A stretch of DNA of 64,000 nucleotides from Protula sp. h YS-2021 (GCA_949752745.1 OX457028.1:22816218-22880217), one strand, 5' to 3'; shown: positions 13,234-26,273, counted from the stretch's first letter. Notes: generated from the letters alone by a model not told the origin. Translations and numbers: made by a program.

Positions 13234-13467
13234 TGTCCCAGTAACACCGCGTATAATCGTGCTGTGTTTGCGTCTTGTCCGCCCTTATCTTGTAAGTTAC
13301 CATATCTAGAAACACGGATCTGGAATCCATAGCATTCCACCGTTGGACATTTGTATCATTGTGGTTAGGAGCAGCAGAACCATCGGGAGAGCAGCCGGTC
13401 ATATACCACCACAACCACAGACAGTTCGGGTCATGAGGTCCGTATAGATCCATGCCGCAATACGTTA
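13234..13467 (-). CDS. Four-cysteine module exon 1 (tail of the MACPF gene)
   Basis: The acceptor is a long pyrimidine tract ending ttaccttag (13468 and above) and the donor is GACA|GTAAGTATT. The exon is 234 bp, phase 1-1. The module has four cysteines spaced C-x11-C-x9-C-x48-C, with CLWLWWYMTGC in the middle and VQRWNAMD further on. The spacing matches the exons at 12618 and 5937 almost exactly. The phase fits the end of the MACPF core exon B. An ATG at 13501 gives a hydrophobic start in the same frame, so this could instead be the first exon of a separate secreted protein. The conserved acceptor and phase favour an internal exon. Confidence 0.65.
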
Positions 13468-13599
13468 CTAAGGTAATAAAAGACAGCAGAGAAGGAATCA
13501 TGTCTCGTTTATACCGTAAATTAATGATAACAAATATTAACATATATTAACCAGGTCTCACGGGTAGTGAGATTACCAATGGACTGTATATACAAAGAA

Positions 13600-15660
13600 G
13601 GGGGGCCCACAAGCATATAAGTGCTACTAGGGGTAGTACGCTCAGTTTTTGTGGTTATCAGTGGCGGCAACCAAAAGTAACATGAGTGAATCGAGATGCG
13701 TTAGACACTGCTGTGCAATATCACGTAATAAATCACAGCAAATCTGCATACATTAATGTTTAACTCAGTTCTTGTGATTTCATGCAGTCATGAACAATCA
13801 TGGTAAAACAGTCACGCTGTGGACATCCAGTTATCAAAGAGCACCCACATAATCCCCGCAAACTGCAGGGATTACGTTACTCGCAACAGTGGACAAGACT
13901 GTGAGAGTGTAATAGGTGTGCGGTTTGCTGACATCTTCCGGACCAGGTTGGGCCACATTGAAACAGGCAACTACGGAACAGACAGATAAAAGAACTGTGG
14001 TTGCTAACAAAAGCGAACAACGTCGTAAGTGAATGCTCCTGTTAGTGAGCCGTCAGACAAGGATTTCAGTCCCTCGTTGCGTAATGAAAAGGTGATTGCT
14101 ATAACTGAGCAAGACTCTGACATCGACAGGTCGCCAAAAAGGCGCCGCAAACACAAGTCCCGGAAGGACATAAAACGCTCGGCTAGCCCGACAACGCAAC
14201 GTAGTATCATTGCAGGAATTGGAACAGCAGTCGGCACCCAGAATATCGTTAACCTCGGAATGACCTTCAGGCAACAGAGTCGTTCGAGGAGTCGTTAGTG
14301 CTACCAGACAGTATACGCGCTGAGCACATGAGGCAACACAACGACCACCACTCTAAGTGACACACTACGGATGGGGAGATATGAACCACCAGCAGAAAAG
14401 CCAGATGGCTCCATACAAATCAACTTAGAGGAGATACTCCGCAACCCTCTACACCAGCAGGCAGCCATGATTTCGCAACAGCTCGTTGGGTTGCAGGCGC
14501 AGGCACAAAGTGCAACAATCAGTGAGCTCACACCCGCACCTACGCTGCCGGCGACAGTGCCACAGCGGGGAACGGAAGCCTAAGCAAGGTCACTTCTCGT
14601 AAGTGGGCTAGCACAAGACAGGGGTCATCACCATTGACCACGCTTATTACCAAGATGAAGCGGTACAGCGATATTGTTTCATTCTCCAGTGGCTCCGACT
14701 GGCTCAAGCCACCACAAAAACGCAACACGTCCCTAAGGAGAGCACAATCAAGCGAAGGCGTTTCATCAACGAGTTCTCCGGCAGAAGGAGGATGAGGAAG
14801 TGGCGTCAACCTTCGGACATTCCTTTTCGTGACGTTGTGGAGCTGATCCAGAGTTTTTCGAATGTCCAAGTAGGTAACCACCTGCAGGAAACTCACTCTA
14901 GCCTCAGGCTGGAGTACTAAGGGCTGCGAGAAAAGGGCCTAAAATTCATGGCACTGAACACGGCTGCGGACATTTTTGATGCCATCAAAGCTAGTGACTC
15001 GAATTTCGGGAAGTCTTTGGTCGAATACACAGTTCATCCAAGATTCGCGTCGCCCGCACAGCTTACAGATAACGCCGTTAATTTTGAGCTACTCACGTAC
15101 CCCAAATACGCACTAGCTTGCTTACATGTGGTACTCCCCAAAGTTGAGGTAACTGCGGGACAGAGACCTCAAACACAATGAGGGCATCGCTATAACATGC
15201 CTGTATGTGCTTTCATTTGTGAAGTACGTCAATTAGACTTTGGTCATGGAATCCGATATCCACAGTGAACAAACTGACTGGGTGCTTAGTGCGTGGTATA
15301 CAGGACATAATCAAGCTATACAAAGTGTTACTAACGTCTAGCATACAATTACGGAAGGAAAAACACTCTCGCAGGAGAAGCTCTTTCAGTTGCGGCAGCA
15401 GATTACGTAGGGCAAGCGACCCTGTTTCCCAGGGATCATCTGGCGGAACTCAATGGAAGGCACATCAAAGATCTGCAAAACTGCATGCTGCACCAGTGGT
15501 ATGCTCAGGCTGTGCTATACCATCGGCCTTACAGCAGCGTCAGCCAGCGAAAGACGCATCGGGGAGGCAAGGCGTCGGCGCCACCCAGGATGAAGGGAAC
15601 ATAAAAGCAAGCAGCACTCCAGGATATGCTAACACGAAATTTTAGTTGGTATAGGTAACC
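13600..15660 (+). pseudogene. GC-richer block with broken gag-like ORFs
   Basis: Base composition rises compared with the flanks. Open stretches on the plus strand include one at 14029 with an Arg/Lys-rich segment (SPKRRRKHKSRKD) and RSRSR end, one at 14371 with Gln/Ala-rich helix-like sequence, one at 14948, and one at 15265. At about 15340-15600 another frame gives a Gln-rich then Arg-rich tail, as in the nucleic-acid-binding end of gag-like proteins. I could not find RT or integrase motifs. A decayed retroelement ORF1 is the best guess; a broken host gene is possible. Confidence 0.3.
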
Positions 15661-17037
15661 GCCAGCCAACCACAAAGTGCACTGGAAATTGAAGTTGTTG
15701 ATAGATTTCTTTTAGGACCCTACTTTCCGAGGCAAAAAAAAAATACTCCGGAGCGGAAGATCAGCATCATTGACGAAAACAACGTAGTAGAATTTTGTCC
15801 TTTCTTCAATTTGGTCAAAATTTTGACCAAATTGGCAAAAAATACAAGTTGTCTGGAGGACATTAATGCCAAATTTCAAAATAATCGGACCAGAAATGTA
15901 GAAAGAGTAGCACGTCGAATATTTGTTTACACACACATAAACAAACAAACACACACACACACACGCACACATAATGGACGACGAAAAACCCAAAGGCGAA
16001 AATCAACTGGGCTAAACTTAGGTTATTAACCGCGGGCTTTGGGAAACGTAGGGCCCAAACCCGAATTGTGAGTGGTCTCCTTTTCGCAAACTCCAAGGTC
16101 AATAAACTATTTGCTATAACACCTGAGTGCTGCATACTGTCCATAACGCAAATTTTATCAAAGAAAAGCCTTGCTAAAGAACAGTAGAACAATGGTTTGC
16201 TTAACATTCGAATATAGCGGGTTCCTTGGTTTGGGCCTTTTTTAAAGAATATTCTCCTTGGTAAAACATCCATATTTGATGAAGCGTTTTTTAAGAAAAA
16301 ATTGATTAATAGAAAAGAGTTTTTCTCGTTTGCAATTTATCACAATTCTTGTCACAATGTAGCTGTAGCCGCGAGGTGTCTCTCTAGAGCAACTTTTTGG
16401 CCTTATTGGCGCAGATCGACTTCCAGCCATATCCCCTCATTTTTACTAAATTCAGTTACCTGTTGGTCCAAATTTAATTAAAATTGTCCTTTATTGATAT
16501 TTCTAAAACAAACATTTATATAGAGTAGATATTTGGGACTTTGGGCAATTTGGATGCAGATCGATGCATATGTCGATCGATGAGGATGTAGATCGATGCG
16601 AAGCAGTGTTCACATACTCGCACGTACGAATACCATGATACACGTACATGATCGTACATTCGTATAAGTTTTGGAACTGCAAACAGTTATGTGAGACGGA
16701 ATTCGAAGAACAGGGATCTCAACAAGGAAAAGTCATAGACGCCTATTCCAAACGATTAATAACACTTCAGTTATAAACCCTTGTATTGTCTGCTTGAACA
16801 CTCTGTGTTTGAGAGCAAACGTAACTTTAAAAGTAATCACGAGAAGTTCGAGTGTCGTTGGTCTTAGGCCACAGAACGTCAAACAATTAGAAACAATTTG
16901 TGAGAGACGTCGTTTAGTGTCCTAAAAATGGAAGCCGAGTTCTGCTTAACTTAAAAAAGTTCATCCTGTACATCCATGTGGTCACCCCGTGAGAAGAAAT
17001 ACACTGGCCACTCCCAAGCCACACAGTAGGAAAATCA

Positions 17038-17039
<2 letters not shown>
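15661..17039. other. Intron DNA, AT-rich
   Basis: Holds an (AC)n run near 15945-15970 and, near 16550-16670, a cluster of short palindromic words (GATCGATG, CGTACG, ATCGTAC). No gene was seen. Confidence 0.4.

Positions 17040-17098
<59 letters not shown>
17040..17098. repeat. (GA)n microsatellite
   Basis: A near-perfect GA run of about 58 bases. The ORFs of alternating Arg-Glu or Ser-Leu over it are artefacts. Confidence 0.95.
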
Positions 17099-17102
<4 letters not shown>

Positions 17103-19184
17103 GGCGTGCGTCAAATATTTGTTAGCTTAGTCATTTTAATTTTCTTATTACATCCTGGTGTCAATGTGCACTATCAATATTCTGAGTGTGCATAAGAATA
17201 CTAAAAATCCAAAGGAATTCATATATAAATACAACTGCAATTGTTTGAATGATCATTTGTCTGCCATGATCATTCCAGATGTTACTTATCAGAACCTGGT
17301 GTGAGAAACCTGATGTGAGAGCGTATTGGACCTTACAAAATCATTCTGCAACACCGCAAAAGCTGCTTTCTACAAACCAACAAACACTACAGAAACTTAT
17401 AAGTCTCATAGTGTCACACCTAATGCCATGCTTAAAAACTTTCTTTTCCAAAAAGTTCTATTTAAACAGAATTGAATGCTTCTAGATCTGGGCTGTTTCT
17501 TTTAAATTTATGTATCGGTTTAGGGGGTGACAAATTGCACGTTCTCATTCTAATTGAAAGGGGTAGAATTAAATAATATTCTAATACTAATTTAGTAGTG
17601 ACCGTATCAAATCTTTTATTAGGAAAACCGCGGTTTTATTGCAGTGTCTTCCAAGCATGCATTTGTATTAGAATACATTATAAACAAACAACGAAAGCCT
17701 AAACATGGAAAATTAGGCACAACTAAAATCAAAGAATGCTAGATTTTAAGTTTTTTAAAGAAACAAAACCGAAATTTGAACGATCTAGAAAAAGCTATTT
17801 ATGCTGTATAATGTTGAAATAAGTAACGCAACGTTTATTTCCTTAATAACATAAAATAGGGAGAGGTGATATTACGAACATGCATTATATGAAATGATTC
17901 CGAGACTTAGGACATCATAGTGCTTACTTAGTTGCAAACATAAATCGCTATGCCTCATTGACTATTGCTTTGAAAAATTAGGCATTAGCAGGGATAAAAA
18001 AAACAGTTAAAGGCTACCAAAAATACTGTCAGAGTGGTTTAAACCGCTTTGTTCGAGGCTGATCAATGCCTGCTATCACAATGTCAAAGCTAAAAAGCAA
18101 AGCTAACCCGAATAGGTCCGGAAAAGTGCGAAGGGCAAAAATAGTTTCCAGTGGCTACTACAATCAATCAAAATGTTAATTTTCAACACCAAAAAAACCA
18201 ACAGCAAAAACGCTTGAACGTACGTTTGGAAGAAGTTTTATGGCAGTAAGGCTATATCCCTGGCGTCGGTTTGAATTTGAAATGATTTTGATCAATAGTT
18301 CCGCAAATTTCCACCAAGAAATAGCCAAAAGGATGAAGTGGACACAAACCTCCTATATTCGATCCAAATTTTAAAACGTTTCCACTAAGATGCTAGGAGC
18401 TGACATGCTTTTGAGAAAATTGGATTTTGGGCCAATTTTTGGCGGAAAATCAAATGGAACTAATAATCGGGCAAGCTATTTTTACCTTACATTTCGACAC
18501 ACTAAGACAATTTCAGATTTTTTCAGTCAATTTTCAGTCAGTTTTTCAGTCAATTTTTTGCGAATTAATAAGAAAGTATTAACCAAGAAGATACACTATT
18601 TCTGTTAATTTTTGGCAAATCAGAAAAAAGTAACGACCAAGTATGTACACATTCCAACTCTCCAATAAAAATTTCAAGAGAATAACACGATTTCCTGGTG
18701 TAAGTTTGAATATGAATAATAAATTGAATATTCACCAATATTTCAGACAATTTATGAATATCCAAAAAATAATAACCAGATATGTCTGATGTCCGGTTCC
18801 TTTATTCTAAATACGGTAAAATTATATTTCTAGCTTTAGTTCAGATTTCAGCAAGAATTTTTTTAAAAATATTTCCTCCAATTCCAAGTAAGTACCAATG
18901 ACGTTTTGTAATCATAGTTTCAAGAGTGTATGACTATATTTCTGGCGTTAGTTAAGATTTTACTGGAATTTATTGAGGTTTTCGCCAATACTTCTGCCAG
19001 AGTTTTGGTAAATTCACAAGAAAAAGTTATAGCCAGGTATGTTGTAATGCCTGCTACTTTTATTAATACTTTCATTAATGTTTATTAATACTTTTATTTA
19101 ATATATTAATATTTCAAGAGAGTAAGTATTTTCCCAGTCACTTAGAATTTACGACTTGTTTCAGTTGAAGCAACATGTTCACAT
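17099..19184. repeat. Intron DNA with degenerate repeats of a GGCNAAT...AAAAAAGTA unit
   Basis: From about 18400 to 19100 there are several degenerate units with a core like TTTTTGGCAAATCAGAAAAAAG then TAACGACCAAGTATGT. Similar units recur at 21380-21600, 31210-31690 and 61130-61600. No gene was seen. Confidence 0.45.
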
Positions 19185-19228
19185 ACCAACTCATAAGTCT
19201 GGCCATACGATTGGCCTGATCTTCACTC

Positions 19229-19510
19229 GTGACGATATCACTCTTTTTTATAATGTCATCTCCACAGACATCTACACTTTTTTCTGACCACTACGTAATC
19301 TCATGCAATTTAAGGCTCCCACAGAAACCGTTTGAGGAAAAATTGCGATCAACACAAGACATGTGCAAAATCAATTTAGACAAGTTCAAAATAGACTTAA
19401 ACGCCGCTTGCACTGCTCTCCTCTCTCAAAATCACAGTGATACCGATGCTTTTGTTGCGGAATCCGTCCGTGATATCTTAAACAAACACGCCAAGTCAAA
19501 GAAAAATTAA
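19229..19510 (+). pseudogene. LINE fragment: endonuclease C-terminus and start of RT linker
   Basis: Contains SDHYVISCNL, the SDH motif of the last catalytic histidine of APE-type LINE endonucleases, then a helical linker. It is followed by a frameshift before the RT part. Confidence 0.6.
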
Positions 19511-19599
19511 CACATCTCCGCCCTTATTATCCGTGGTACGACGATGAAATTCACACAAAACGACGCCAGAAACGTCGACTTGAACAAACATGGAAGAAA

Positions 19600-19848
19600 T
19601 TGAAAAAGACCTCCGACTTTATCAACCAACGTAACGCATTTAACTCACCGCTCGACACCAAGAAAAGCACATATTTTCAGAATCTCATCAATGAAAAGGA
19701 AATAAATCAAAGAAAACTATTCAAAATTTTCAAACGGATTTGTAGAGCACAACCTGAGACATCTTTGCCAGATTGTCCATCCCAAAGAAGCCATTGTGTT
19801 AAATTAATCAAAAAGAAAGGAGCAGCTACATCACTTTCAAATTATTGA
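19600..19848 (+). pseudogene. LINE fragment: linker between endonuclease and RT
   Basis: Lys-rich helical sequence with INQRNAFNSPLDTKKSTYF. It then enters the RT N-terminal segment in a broken frame (stop at 19847) before PISNLPF. Confidence 0.5.
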
Positions 19849-20162
19849 CCTATTTCCAATCTCCCTTTTCTGAGCAACATTATACAGTGCATAGTTGTCG
19901 ATCAACTCAGGACTTATTGCAACGAAACCACCTATTTGACCCACTCCAGTCGGTGTACAGAAAGGGACATGCCACAGAAACAGCTCTCCTAAAAATTTCC
20001 GATGACCTTCTTACAAGTATAGACAACCAACAAGTGTCAATCGTAGTCTTGTTAGATCTTAGCGCAGCTTTTGATACTGTCAACCATAAAATTTTGTTAA
20101 AACACCTACACTCAGGGTTTGCATTATGTGATAGTTCTCTACAGTTAATGTTCTCTACCTGA
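19845..20162 (+). pseudogene. LINE reverse transcriptase core fragment
   Basis: Includes DPLQSVYRKGHATETALL and LDLSAAFDTVNHKILLKHL, RT palm motifs typical of the jockey/CR1/L2 group. The frame then breaks, and later motifs are found in other frames to 20870. Confidence 0.75.
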
Positions 20163-21215
20163 AAAATCGCTATCAGAGCATCGTTATAGGAAATGCAACG
20201 TCAACACCAAGTGCGCTAGAGACCAGAGTTCCGCAGGAGTCTGGGTTAGGCCCTTGGGCGCACGCCACATGCACATCAGAATCTGTCGTCCTGCTATTTT
20301 CAGTCCTATACCATATCTTTGCAAATGATACCCAGCTTCAAATATGCGTAATTCCAAAATCTATTGTAAATCAAAATGAAACCAGAAGTACTGTCGAGAA
20401 CTGCGTTCTCAAGATCGCAAAATGGATGAACGCAAAATCGACTAAAGCTAAACGGCATAAAAACTGAAGTCATCTTTATCGGGACAAAGCCGCAACTCAG
20501 AAAAATGACAGAAAACTTATAAATATTACGGGTACTGAAATCGCGTCCTAATCTACAGTAAAAATCTTGGGGGATTTTATTGACCGCGATCTCAAAATGA
20601 GATCACAAGTTAACCATGTTGTTGGAATGTGCTGCGCAAATCTCGATGTCTACGGAAATTTCGAAAATCTCTTACTGACTCTTCACTTAAAACATTGGTA
20701 CAAGCCTTTGTTACGTCCCGGTTGGACTACGAAAACTCACTGCATCATGGCATTTCCGATGAACTCCTGGGTGCAGAATGCAGCAGCCCATCTCATAGCA
20801 CACTTGAAGAAATCAGATCAGATCACACAAACACAAACGAAGAAATCAGATCACATCACATAAACGCTCTTTGACCTCCATTGGCTACCAATATGACAGC
20901 GCTCTATATAAAAATAGCAACAATAGTTTGTAATTGTCAAAATAGCAAAAATAGCCTGCATTCAAGGAATTGGACCACAATACCTCGCTGACTTGCTCGA
21001 ACCTTACTCGATATCCAGAGCGCTAAGATCTAACAACCAGCTAACATTGAAATTCCACGTTCAAGGTTAAAACATGCCGGTGACAGAGCTTTTAGAGCTG
21101 CGGCGCCTCACATCTAGAACAGTCTACCGCTCGATGTCAGACAGTCTACTTCCCTTACCAGGTTTAAATCCAAATTAAAGGCTTACCTATTTCCCTTTGC
21201 CTACCATTCATATTG

Positions 21216-22251
21216 ATTGGAAAGCATTGACACTGTGATGTTTGTCTCTAGTCATTACGCTACGTCCTTTTTTAGCTATTTATTTCAATTTTATATTTAT
21301 TTTATCCTTACATTCTATAAATACAGATCAGGCAACCGGTTGTTGCGCTCTATAGGAACTATTTGTTTCGTTATGGTATGAAATATTGTGCTTTTTCGCC
21401 AATATTTCTTTCACTTTTTTTGCTAATTATCAAAAAAGTATTAATCAGGTGGAAAAGTATGCTTCGTACATTCTATCAAATTTTTCTCACTTTTTCTAAA
21501 AAAATCCTGGAAGAAGACACCCTTTTAAGAAAAATTAGTTTTTGGTCAATATTCTATCCACATGCTACCCGCTTATAATGTAAGCTACCTTCAGTCTAAA
21601 TTTTAATATATTTAGGATAAATTCCTGGGAGATATTTTTCAATTTTGAAACGTATGTACATTCGTACAAACGTTTAACGATCTGTAGAAGCTGGGGCTAA
21701 AAAAACAACGCTTTTCACAGCAATTGATCTTTCATGGACACAGGCACAGATATTACCGTCACATGGAAGCAATCAAAGTACGAACACCGAGCACTTCTGA
21801 GTGGTGTGCATATTTGATGGACGCGGAATGGAGCTCCAAAAATCTACCCGTTTTGTGTTAAATGTGGAGTATGGAATGAAATACACCCTTTAAACGAATA
21901 TTGCACACGGACGGAGACGTGAAATGTGTTGAAAAGTTTGGTACTACTTTCATTGGATCATTTCCATTGGTAGTTTATATGAATTATTTCGTTGCTTGTA
22001 ACACTCTAATTACGAACACAAACAATGATTTGCCTAATTTAAATCAAGAAAGACCTTGTTTCGATAAAGCCATTGCATTTAATTTAGGAGTCTTTTGCAT
22101 TTGTGGTTTATATGCATTTTGTTTTTAAACGTCTACTGAAAAGTGAAAAATGCTTCACTTTAGTTGATAAAGTATTTTCGGTGTTGATATATTCACCTCT
22201 GATTAAGTTAAGTTTAGGAGAAAAAATTGTAAATATACCAGTTACACTCAC
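21216..22251. other. Intron DNA
   Basis: Contains the LINE 3' tail and one AATTATCAAAAAAGTATTAA-type repeat unit near 21420. No gene was seen. Confidence 0.4.
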
Positions 22252-22957
22252 CAGCTGATTTGCAAACATGTTGAATTCCTTGGATTTTTTCAATGTATTT
22301 GCAGTACTCAGGCAAGTATTTCTGTGCTGCAGTCTTCAGTGCCTCATAGTCAATGTCTAATCCGGTGAAAAATTCCTTTTCAAAAAGCTCATCAATTGAA
22401 CCTAAGACCATTTTCATTGGCAATGGTGTATCTTGTACTTCTGAGGCCCAAGCATTGGGGTCGCCACCTTTTTGTGGTAAGGCACCCACGGTTACGGTTG
22501 AGCTGGATGAGTGACTAGCAAAATCTTCCGCCGCCTGTCGCTGTTCATCAGTGAGTTTATCACCACCAGACAAGCTGAAGATAGAGCTATATTTGGCCTG
22601 GGCTGACACACTCAATGAGCTCTCTTCAGCGTGCTTATATTCTTCTTCGGTAAGCCGGTACTCATGACTATAACGGGCACCACTGTAAGACTCCTTCAGG
22701 TAATGAGTGCCATAGAGATGGAAAAACTCATAGAAATTTTCCTCACTGCTCGTATCATTCTCAAGCTTTTTGAGGGATAGCACAAAGCTATTCGTAAAAC
22801 GTGGGGGAAAATATCTGTCTAATCGCGTGAAGTAATAGTCACAGTTTGCACTTGAATATACGAAACTTGTATGGGAGTTCTGCATGTCATTTACATTTTT
22901 CCGATAACCAGCACTAGCTGAGAAATGCGCACCAAAGAATTTGGCTCCAGTAGAAAC
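22252..22957 (-). CDS. MACPF core exon, cassette B (intact)
   Basis: The 706-bp exon is bordered by ttttaag/GTT at 22957 and GCTG|GTGAGT at 22252. It starts in phase 0 and ends in phase 1. The product opens with FFGAHFSASAGY, then a CDYYF segment, and the MACPF signature YGTHYLKESYSGARY at about 22674-22714. The pattern is [YF]-G-T-H-Y-x6-G, with Ala in place of the second Gly. A Ser/Thr-rich hairpin-like region follows, then PLPMKMVLGSIDELF and a YLPEYCKYIE tail. MACPF proteins oligomerise and insert beta hairpins into membranes to form pores; family members include perforin, complement C9, cnidarian venom proteins and the mollusc egg perivitellin PV2. The reading frame is uninterrupted, so pore-forming function is plausible but not shown. 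Confidence 0.85.
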
Positions 22958-25900
22958 CTTAAAATATAAACAGTAAAGAAAACAATGAATTTATAGTTTA
23001 TTAAACGTGTTAAACATTAAATGAAATAACTTTTACGTTACATCATCAAATTTATAAAGATCAATACTTTACTTGAAGAGCATGTGTTTGATACACAAGC
23101 ATTAATCACTGTCAAAAGATACATTAACTGACTATGGATGGGTTCCTCCTTTGTAATTTTATTTTACATGTTTATAAATAGCTAATAATGTATAAATAAT
23201 TTTAAAAAAAACTAAGTAACTTAAACGGCTTTTACAACGATTACTGAAATTTACACTTGGCAATTTGCAATCCCCATAGTTTACTGAATCCGTACGATTC
23301 GGTAAGGTGTTTCCCTCTTCTTCCTATTTTCACTATAACCTGCGCAAACTCCTATGAGACGGACAGGGCTTGGACGATCAAATTTGCTAGAGGCATACTA
23401 TATCGTCTAGCTGGTTCACCTCAATTTTTAAAAATTCATTCACATTTTATATGCAAAAATGAACACTGAAATTTAGCCATTGAAGCCCATTATAAGGCAG
23501 ACGTACGCAGTGATATAGCTAACAGTACAAGCAAGCTGTGGATTTCTCCATCACCAACAAAGAGTGATTTGTTACTTTTCGGCTAGTCTGAACAGCAAAT
23601 ATCTCAGCCGATATCTCCCACTTTTCGAAGATGCTTACCTCCAAATTTGTTATTAAGCTGTTTTCGCATTATAAATGCCTTTTTAGGCTTTCTTAACTCG
23701 TAAAAAATTAAGTAACAGGTCTACATGGTAAAAGTCCGAGTATGATAAAATAGCATTCATACCATATTACCATTGGTCATATGACCGCCAGTGAAATGAA
23801 AACCGATCAATTTCACTGATTTGAATTTTTTGGGGGGAGGGGGTCGATCTGCAACAGAGGCGGTGTTTTTTCTGCAGTTATCTAAATCAGAGGGGGAGGG
23901 GAGACGGGCACTAAACTTCACAACATTTGTCTCTCTGACTTATTTAGGTGTCGGGAGAGTGGTGTACAGACGTCGCCAAAATATTAATCAAATCAACAAG
24001 AAACAGTGGTCATCGCTCCTTCGAAATTTCCTTTATGTCATCGGGTAATACAGGACATGCATGAGGTCAATCTTCATGAATATATATGTCGCCCTTCTGA
24101 ATATCTTGCATTTATGTCCTGATTTTCAGTGACCAGTCATCACCATTACCATGCTAAAATTTTCCCTAACACGATTATTTTTTCTTTTATTTTTTGGTTG
24201 TGACACGGCATTTTTGGGACGTCTGTTCTTCGACGTCTACACAGATCTTCGATTTTTCGAAATATATTCAACGTTGCGTCATGCATCCTCCAAAACAGAG
24301 TGCCACGTCATGTCTAAAGAGTGTTTTTATTGAACGTATGTATGTAAGCTATTTTAAAGGCGTTGATCTATGGTTGCACAACCAAATTACAACTGAATTT
24401 AATGTTGAGGAAGTTGCAGGCAAAATCAACGTCTGCTCATGGTTGCTTATCCATTCAAAGTTGTGTCAAAGAGATTCACCTATAGTCCCAATAACGCAAA
24501 ACCAAATTACAATCAGATTCAATGTTCCGATTTTATTCTGGTACTGATGCAATCTCAAATCGACGTATTCTCGGTGTCAGAATGTTTACTAGGATATAAT
24601 ATGACTCAAAGGTATCCCGAAATTTTACCGAACTACATTTTACCGAACGACAAGTTTCCGGAATGGGCATCTATGGCATTTAGCTGAGATTTACAATCGT
24701 GAGGATCTCTTTTCAAACTGATTCATAATTTTTGGTGAATTTCTATTGTGTCTTTAAGCTATCAATCACGCAAAAACGCGACCCTCGCCTTAGATGGTAC
24801 TGGAAACTGGGATTTACTATCTAATTAATCGTCGTTGCTTTTAATTACTCAATTTCGACCTTCATTTCAAAGATGTATTGATTGATTGAACATTAAACTG
24901 ATCATTTATCGAATTGCAATTGAAAAATACAACCAGTGGTATTAGGAAAAAATGGTAACAGAAAGATTGTGTTCAAAGATTGCATGCTTGCTCAACATCA
25001 AAGAAAGCCCACAAAGTGCCATAGACTCCACAAGATACTAGGCTCTGTGCCTATACTGGAGGCTTTATAATATGTATATTAGGGTCCATTAGAAGCCGCC
25101 TTGCACACATTACTGCTAATCCTGGTATTACTAAGGTTGTCACTAGAGTCACAGGTTCTACTAAAGACTTGTATTGTGACATGATTATAATACTGCGTCT
25201 ATGATACGCATTGAATAAAGATTGAATATGTTGATGATTTTTTCACTGTGTTAAAATTATTTCACCATTTTATAGCTTTTAGCACTTTACCATTTTTCTT
25301 TTACCATTTTTTCCAGGTTTACCTTTTTCTAGTTACCAGTAGATACAAGAATTTGAAATTGCACAGCATTTATTGATCGAGCCATCAATCGCGCGAGATG
25401 ATAGCAAGAAGCTATTAAATTGCGATTTTCATCAGGCTGCAATTGCTTAATTTCCCATATGCAGTCATAACAAGGAAAACATTACAGATCATCGAATAAA
25501 TAGGCTCAGCTCTTGTGACTGTGACTCATTGTACATGAACTGGTGATTTTTGGAAAAAGCTTACTATTTCGGACTGGAAATTTCAACACGCACAATTTGA
25601 CAGTTAAAGTTATTTATAAATCTCAGTTAAATTACATTTTACCTAGTGACGTCTAGCTTCACTAGGTAAAATGTAAATGTCATTCTGTCAACTCTGTGTT
25701 GCGCTTAGTTCAACTGGCAACTTGGCATGTCGTTTTTGAAGTGTTCAGAGTGGTTTTTTGTGGCTCCAAGTGTAATTGCCACCATTTGAATACAAAAATG
25801 GTCCAGTTTTACTAAATTTCTACTCAATTAAAGCTTTCTTTGTTGAAATAATGTTTACGTTATAATTTAAGATAAAGTCTTAATCCTGAAAAATAATAAT

Positions 25901-26004
25901 AAAAAATTATAATTATTTGATTTAACATTTGAACAAGCATATTATCCTTCCGGATTTGTTTGAAGTTTTATAGAAGCACATTTGTAATTTTCTTAAATAC
26001 TTAC
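22958..26004. repeat. Intron between MACPF exons B with an ACGTCG-rich repeat copy
   Basis: A 3.05-kb intron. From about 24000 to 24560 it holds a diverged copy of the ACGTCG-rich family (GACGTCTGTTCTTCGACGTC-like sequence). Poly-G near 23830. No coding signal was seen. Confidence 0.45.
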
Positions 26005-26273
26005 AGTGTTTGATAATGTTTTCGAAAAGTCATGCTCAGTGGTAGCTTCTTCAGCAGAGAATGACGTCACACAGGAGAGAGCCATGACGATCTGTAAGCC
26101 ATCGGGCACCTTGTACATGCAGTCAGGTGTAAAGCTGCGCTGTTCAAACGTTATGTTAAAAATGGGATGCTTAAAGCCGGGATCAAGTCCTTGTTGCATT
26201 GGATAACCATAGAATATGTTGTAGCCCATCATTATGAAATTAATTCCAGAAAACGTTGCTTGAGCTGGGCAAT
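26005..26273 (-). CDS. MACPF cassette B, N-terminal exon
   Basis: The acceptor ttatttttcag borders 26273 and the donor ACT|GTAAGT borders 26005. The exon is 269 bp, phase 1 to phase 0. The product has IMMGYNIFYGYPM, DPGF, a TPDC motif and ALSCVTSFSAEE, closely parallel to cassette A. It joins in frame to the core exon at 22957 across a 3.05-kb intron. No clear microexon with cysteines was found just upstream; a weak candidate is at 28627-28671. Confidence 0.8.

Larger units (their letters stand above)
19185..21215 (+). mobile_element. CR1/L2-like LINE, 5' truncated and broken
   Basis: The 5' end retains the last part of an APE endonuclease (SGHTIGLIFTRDDITLFY, then SDHYVISCNLRL). Reverse transcriptase follows: a PISNLPFLS segment, FDPLQSVYRKGHATETALLK and VVLLDLSAAFDTVNHKILL, the catalytic-strand region reading FANDTQLQI (usually FADDTQLY), then LGDFIDRDLKMRSQVNHV and AFVTSRLDYENSL. 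It ends near RFKSKLKAYLFPF. Multiple frameshifts and stops separate these pieces, and the first aspartate pair is altered. It lies in the intron after the MACPF core exon B, in antisense to that gene. Confidence 0.85.

Noticed and set aside
16550..16670. Cluster of GATCGATG and CGTACG palindromes as a regulatory site
   Set aside because: Irregular spacing, and no gene nearby on which it could act. It looks like a short degenerate repeat.
26006..26206. Plus-strand ORF opposite the MACPF N-terminal exon B
   Set aside because: Antisense shadow. The minus frame aligns with cassette A.
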